This document shows positions 60,908-64,000 of a DNA stretch of 64,000 nt, one piece after another. Each line of letters opens with the position of its first letter. Position 1 is the stretch's first letter. Source of the stretch: Tenodera sinensis (taxonomy: Eukaryota > Arthropoda > Insecta > Mantodea > Mantidae). The position numbers and the translations under genes were made by a program. Where the stretch lies: assembly GCA_030765045.1 (NCBI GenBank), contig CM060963.1, positions 98,549,854 to 98,613,853 of the forward strand, read 5' to 3'. The notes below the pieces were generated by a model. It did no database searches, was not told the DNA's origin, and saw only the letters and a list, made by a program, of their open reading frames with translations.

Positions 60908-61143
60908 CCCGCCTCTGTAGCGTGGTGGTATCGTGTCTGCCTCACGTCCAAGAGGTAGCGAGTTCGAATCTCGCTTAGCGTGTTGTCCGGATAAGATTTT
61001 TTCCGAGGTTTTCCCTTATCCTGAGAAGATGAATGTCGGTAACTTAAAGCTCTATGGACCTCGGGCTCATTTGAACATCATTTCACTCATTTCATTCATT
61101 CACCGTCCGATATGATACTATGTTGGACGTTAATAAAAAAAAT
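60908..61143 (+). mobile_element. tRNA-derived SINE, family S2
   Basis: The head is GCCTCTGTAGCGTGGTGGTA with a perfect B-box-like GAGTTCGAATCTC. The body is shared with 48299-48553, ending GACGTTAATAAAAAAA. This is the least diverged tRNA-like head of the family. A clear target duplication was not found. Confidence 0.9.
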
Positions 61144-61827
61144 ATATTTGCTGGAATTTAGTCGAATGAAACTGTAATTTTAATTTTTCCAAGCTTTTGC
61201 TCCTCATTTTATGGTTTCTGTAGACAGCAACTGCGACTATCTAGGGCTACTTACCTTGTATAAACGTTATAAGAGGGTAAATTAATCATTTGTGACACTG
61301 TTTACATATACTTCGTAATTACATGCAGACCCGTACAACTAGTTGTCTAGGGAAGTGGGAAGTGAGTTGCAAATGTAATCCTCTTACTTGTAGTGAAGGA
61401 AGTGGCTTTAGGGTTTCTCTTTGTTTTTACGGGACACCTGCTGGTCGTCATGAGCTTCTCTCAGTCTACGTCTCTGATCCTGAATATGCACTGCCTAGCT
61501 AGAGGCAATATGGCAGGCGGTGACAGCGGTAGAGAGATTGGCGGGTTACTCTGCATGCTGCCGTAGGGATTAACTTCTCATTTCACTAGGTTGGTACTAT
61601 AGGTCATTGCCAAGGGCTTCTTGCAAAAGCGGGACCTAAACTTAAATATAGCATTTTACTGCTAAGCTAGACTTCTTTCAGGCATGTAAGAACATTCACT
61701 ATGTTATCCCGGAACAAAACAATTTTAATTTTAACACATGTTTACAGCCTTTATCTCACTAATAGCATTTAGTGGTTGAATCTTCTCTGAATAATCTGTG
61801 AAGTCATTCTTATTTTGAACGAATTAC
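61144..61827. other. unannotated spacer
   Basis: No recognised feature. Confidence 0.35.
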
Positions 61828-62475
61828 ATGTAATTGGTGTATATATAACAGTATCTTAAACATTTTGTTACGGAAAGATTTTTTCTTCTGCCGTGCTTCG
61901 TTTAAGCGGTAGACGAGTTAATGTCATAGATTACTGCCTGTAAGTATTTACGGCAAAATCAACAATGCAAATTAGTTTTGCACTTATCTTAGTAAGGCAC
62001 ACAATCTTAATCGAAACAAAGGACACATAAACGAAACACAAACATCTCATTGTTTACAGTTAATCACGCCTTCACTATTCAAAGTAAATGTTGGAACGCA
62101 CGTCCATTGCGATTAACACAGAGTACATCGACGTCTCTATTCTGCCGTACTCTCGCAAATACACCAGCCATTTCTCTGGTTTAAAACTTTGTCGGTCTAA
62201 TTTTTAATAGTAAATTTGTGATTAACTGTAAGCAATAAGATGTTTGTATTTTGCTTATGTGCTCTGTGTTTGTTTCTTGGATTAAGATTGTGTGCCTTAC
62301 TGAGATAAGTGCAAAACTAATTTGCATTGTTGATTTTTCTGTAAATACTTAAACTGGGTGGGAGGCAGTAATCTATGACATTAACTCGTCTAGCGCTTAA
62401 ACGAAGCACCGCAGCAAAAAACTTTCCTTAACAAAAAGTGTTTAAAATACTGTTATATATACGCGGTAATTACAT
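61828..62475. mobile_element. long inverted-repeat (foldback) element, about 650 bp
   Basis: The left arm 61828-62067 (240 bp) and the right arm 62218-62475 (258 bp) are inverted copies with moderate divergence and small indels. Shared pieces include TATATATAACAGTAT near the outer ends, 'tagacgagttaatgtcatag', 'caacaatgcaaattagtttt' and CAGTTAATCAC at the inner ends. The central 150 bp encodes nothing recognisable. Likely a foldback-type or long-TIR non-autonomous DNA transposon. Confidence 0.88.
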
Positions 62476-62764
62476 TTTTTACGTATCTGACCATCGCTTC
62501 AGCCTACTGTTTACAGCATATGCAAATACTCTATTTCTGCAAACGTTTATCCCGAATAACAAGGCTTAAACTCCGTTTACTTTCCCTCATCGTCACATAA
62601 GTTGGAACAGCATTGAATTTGATCAAGAATTTATTGATACAGCTATACATGAAATGTGCGTTTCCAAAATCCTGATTCCCTAAAGTGTTAGTAGAAAATT
62701 CATAAGCGTGCGTTTTACAGGTTTGTTGTGTTTAAGAAAGAAGACACTTCTTTAACCGATTACC

Positions 62765-63116
62765 CTCCCCTTATGCAGGACTTACATCCCCTAGGACTTA
62801 CAAGCCAGTGCCTAGGGCCAGACACCTGTCGGGGAACTCAGGAACCTATGGACCGGACAGAGTGAAGACTGGAACCGGATGGTCAGCCAACGTCTTCTGG
62901 TATGAGAGTGAGGAAGAGGATGATATGAAGTGTAGGCGAAATCGATGATTGGAAAGGTGATTATGGAGAATTGGTGGAGTGAGTGGCGGGGGAAACCGGA
63001 GAACCTGGAGAAAACCCGCCTAGACGCCACTTCGTCCACTACGATTACCACATGCGGGTTCCTGGGATCGAAGCCGGACCGCCTAGGTGGTAGACGAGCG
63101 TTCTAACTGCTCGGCC
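62765..63116 (-). mobile_element. SINE family S4, best copy, with tRNA-like head
   Basis: On the minus strand it starts TGGCCGAGCAGTTAGAACGC (A-box) and reaches GGCTTCGATCCC (B-box), then a long body with 'ggttctccggtttcccccgc', and ends near 62765. The body core resembles a deeply conserved animal SINE core (Nin-type, from memory). Copies 6690-7128 and 7340-7665 share the body. Confidence 0.8.
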
Positions 63117-63119
63117 ATT

Positions 63120-63375
63120 TATGAGAAAATGAAAAATAAGGAACCTTTTTATAGTAATTTGGAGTGGAAGGATTTTCTTGATGGGGTTTCGTGTCGCGTC
63201 CTTGGAAGATGCATACAAAGCTTGGTATGTTTGCAAATTTTCGTTCGATATACGCGAGCGCAAGCATATACAATCTATATTCAGGGAATCATAACATATG
63301 TATTTTAAGTGAAATTTTGATAAAGAATTTCTGGGTACAATGCAATACTTATAAATAGAAGCTAGAGAATATAAA
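63120..63375 (-). repeat. non-coding repeat R1, diverged minus-strand copy
   Basis: 'gtgtcgcgtccttggaagat' and the terminal 'gggtacaatgcaatact' correspond to the R1 5' third in reverse complement. It abuts the S4 SINE. Confidence 0.5.
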
Positions 63376-64000
63376 GATACGATGTACTAACAGCAACAAA
63401 ACATTTAAACCGTTCATGTGGCGTCCCACACAGCGACAGAAAAAGAAATAGAAAACTGTTTTATTTAAGATGCATATCTCATTAAATTTGTCAAAACTAA
63501 GGTTTTAAAAGATGACTACTTTTAAGATAAAATGCACGACCATGTCACTTGCAATTTTGAATGTCTCACTTACATGGAGGTCAGGTCAGAAGTAAGCTTG
63601 GCACATTGTGATGTCGATATTTCTGTTAGAAGAAAAGTTTCCGCACCAGACAATCTTGCTGGAACACTCCGTGAACTGAGGGAAGTTGCATTGATATGAA
63701 GCGATGCTGAGAACAAAGGAAGGGACGACATGCGGTGTGCCGCACTCTACATCTAGTACAGGAGTTACCGTTTATAGGTCGTGAATAGGCGACATTTCTT
63801 TAAGCTTGAATAAGTGATTAAAGAAGGCTACATGAGAAAGGTAGACAGAAACCACATATTTACCTAAGCTGCTATTAATATAGGGTAAATATTCCTCGAC
63901 AAATGACTGATAAGCCCAATTAATTAAAAGAAAAACAATATCGGGATGTGAGACAGTTACACGTGAGCACCTTTCAGCCAATGTACAGTGTAACTGAAAC
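63376..64000. other. unannotated end of window
   Basis: No recognised feature. Confidence 0.35.

Noticed and set aside
60908..60980. Possible tRNA gene
   Set aside because: Same reasoning: it is the head of SINE family S2, with body and tail shared by two other copies.

Overview
This 64 kb window looks like AT-rich, repeat-laden nuclear DNA of an arthropod, most likely an insect. The evidence is the arthropod-type Jockey, RTE-like and I-group LINEs, an animal ABCC transporter, several tRNA-derived SINE families, long trinucleotide microsatellites and the absence of dense gene content. I cannot name the species; a large-genome insect of the cockroach or orthopteroid kind is a guess.

Only one convincing host gene is present: an intact, intronless 1313-codon ABCC4-type transporter on the minus strand (24077-28018). 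Almost everything else that can be recognised is mobile DNA. From left to right: the 3' half of an RNase H-bearing LINE (1-1842); a region of non-coding repeats, SINEs, a hairpin MITE and a foldback element (2150-7700); the 3' end of a Helitron with its hairpin and CTAG terminus (7916-8830); a near full-length Jockey LINE (9176-17976) with a 9-bp target duplication and a correctly placed promoter element, split in ORF1 by a young LTR retrotransposon (13166-17443); decayed LINE ORF1-like sequence and an almost pure poly(A) insertion (18905-20354); the ABCC gene; a cluster of tandem non-coding repeats (29370-33005); a second, decayed Jockey-like LINE (34699 to about 39250); an RTE-like LINE fragment, a hAT deletion derivative and a Tc1 element (41179-46581); then SINEs, 55-bp micro-insertions, repeat arrays and a large inverted-repeat element (48288-63375).

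The most informative feature is the nesting. The LTR element carries gag, a protease and a textbook -1 frameshift heptamer, but its pol stops at the start of reverse transcriptase, so it depends on other copies. Its two 484-bp LTRs differ at one base and it generated a 4-bp duplication inside the Jockey ORF1. A head-to-tail non-coding repeat family sits inside a Tc1 element, and SINEs or micro-elements sit inside members of that repeat family. This gives empty-site comparisons within the window itself.

The best candidate for something little described is a family of very short insertions (54, 56 and 57 bp), each bounded by a perfect 10-13 bp target-site duplication. The second is a non-coding repeat of about 0.8-1 kb that occurs as head-to-tail units and carries a different microsatellite at the same internal position in nearly every copy. 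All database-type assignments are from motif recognition only; no searches were run.
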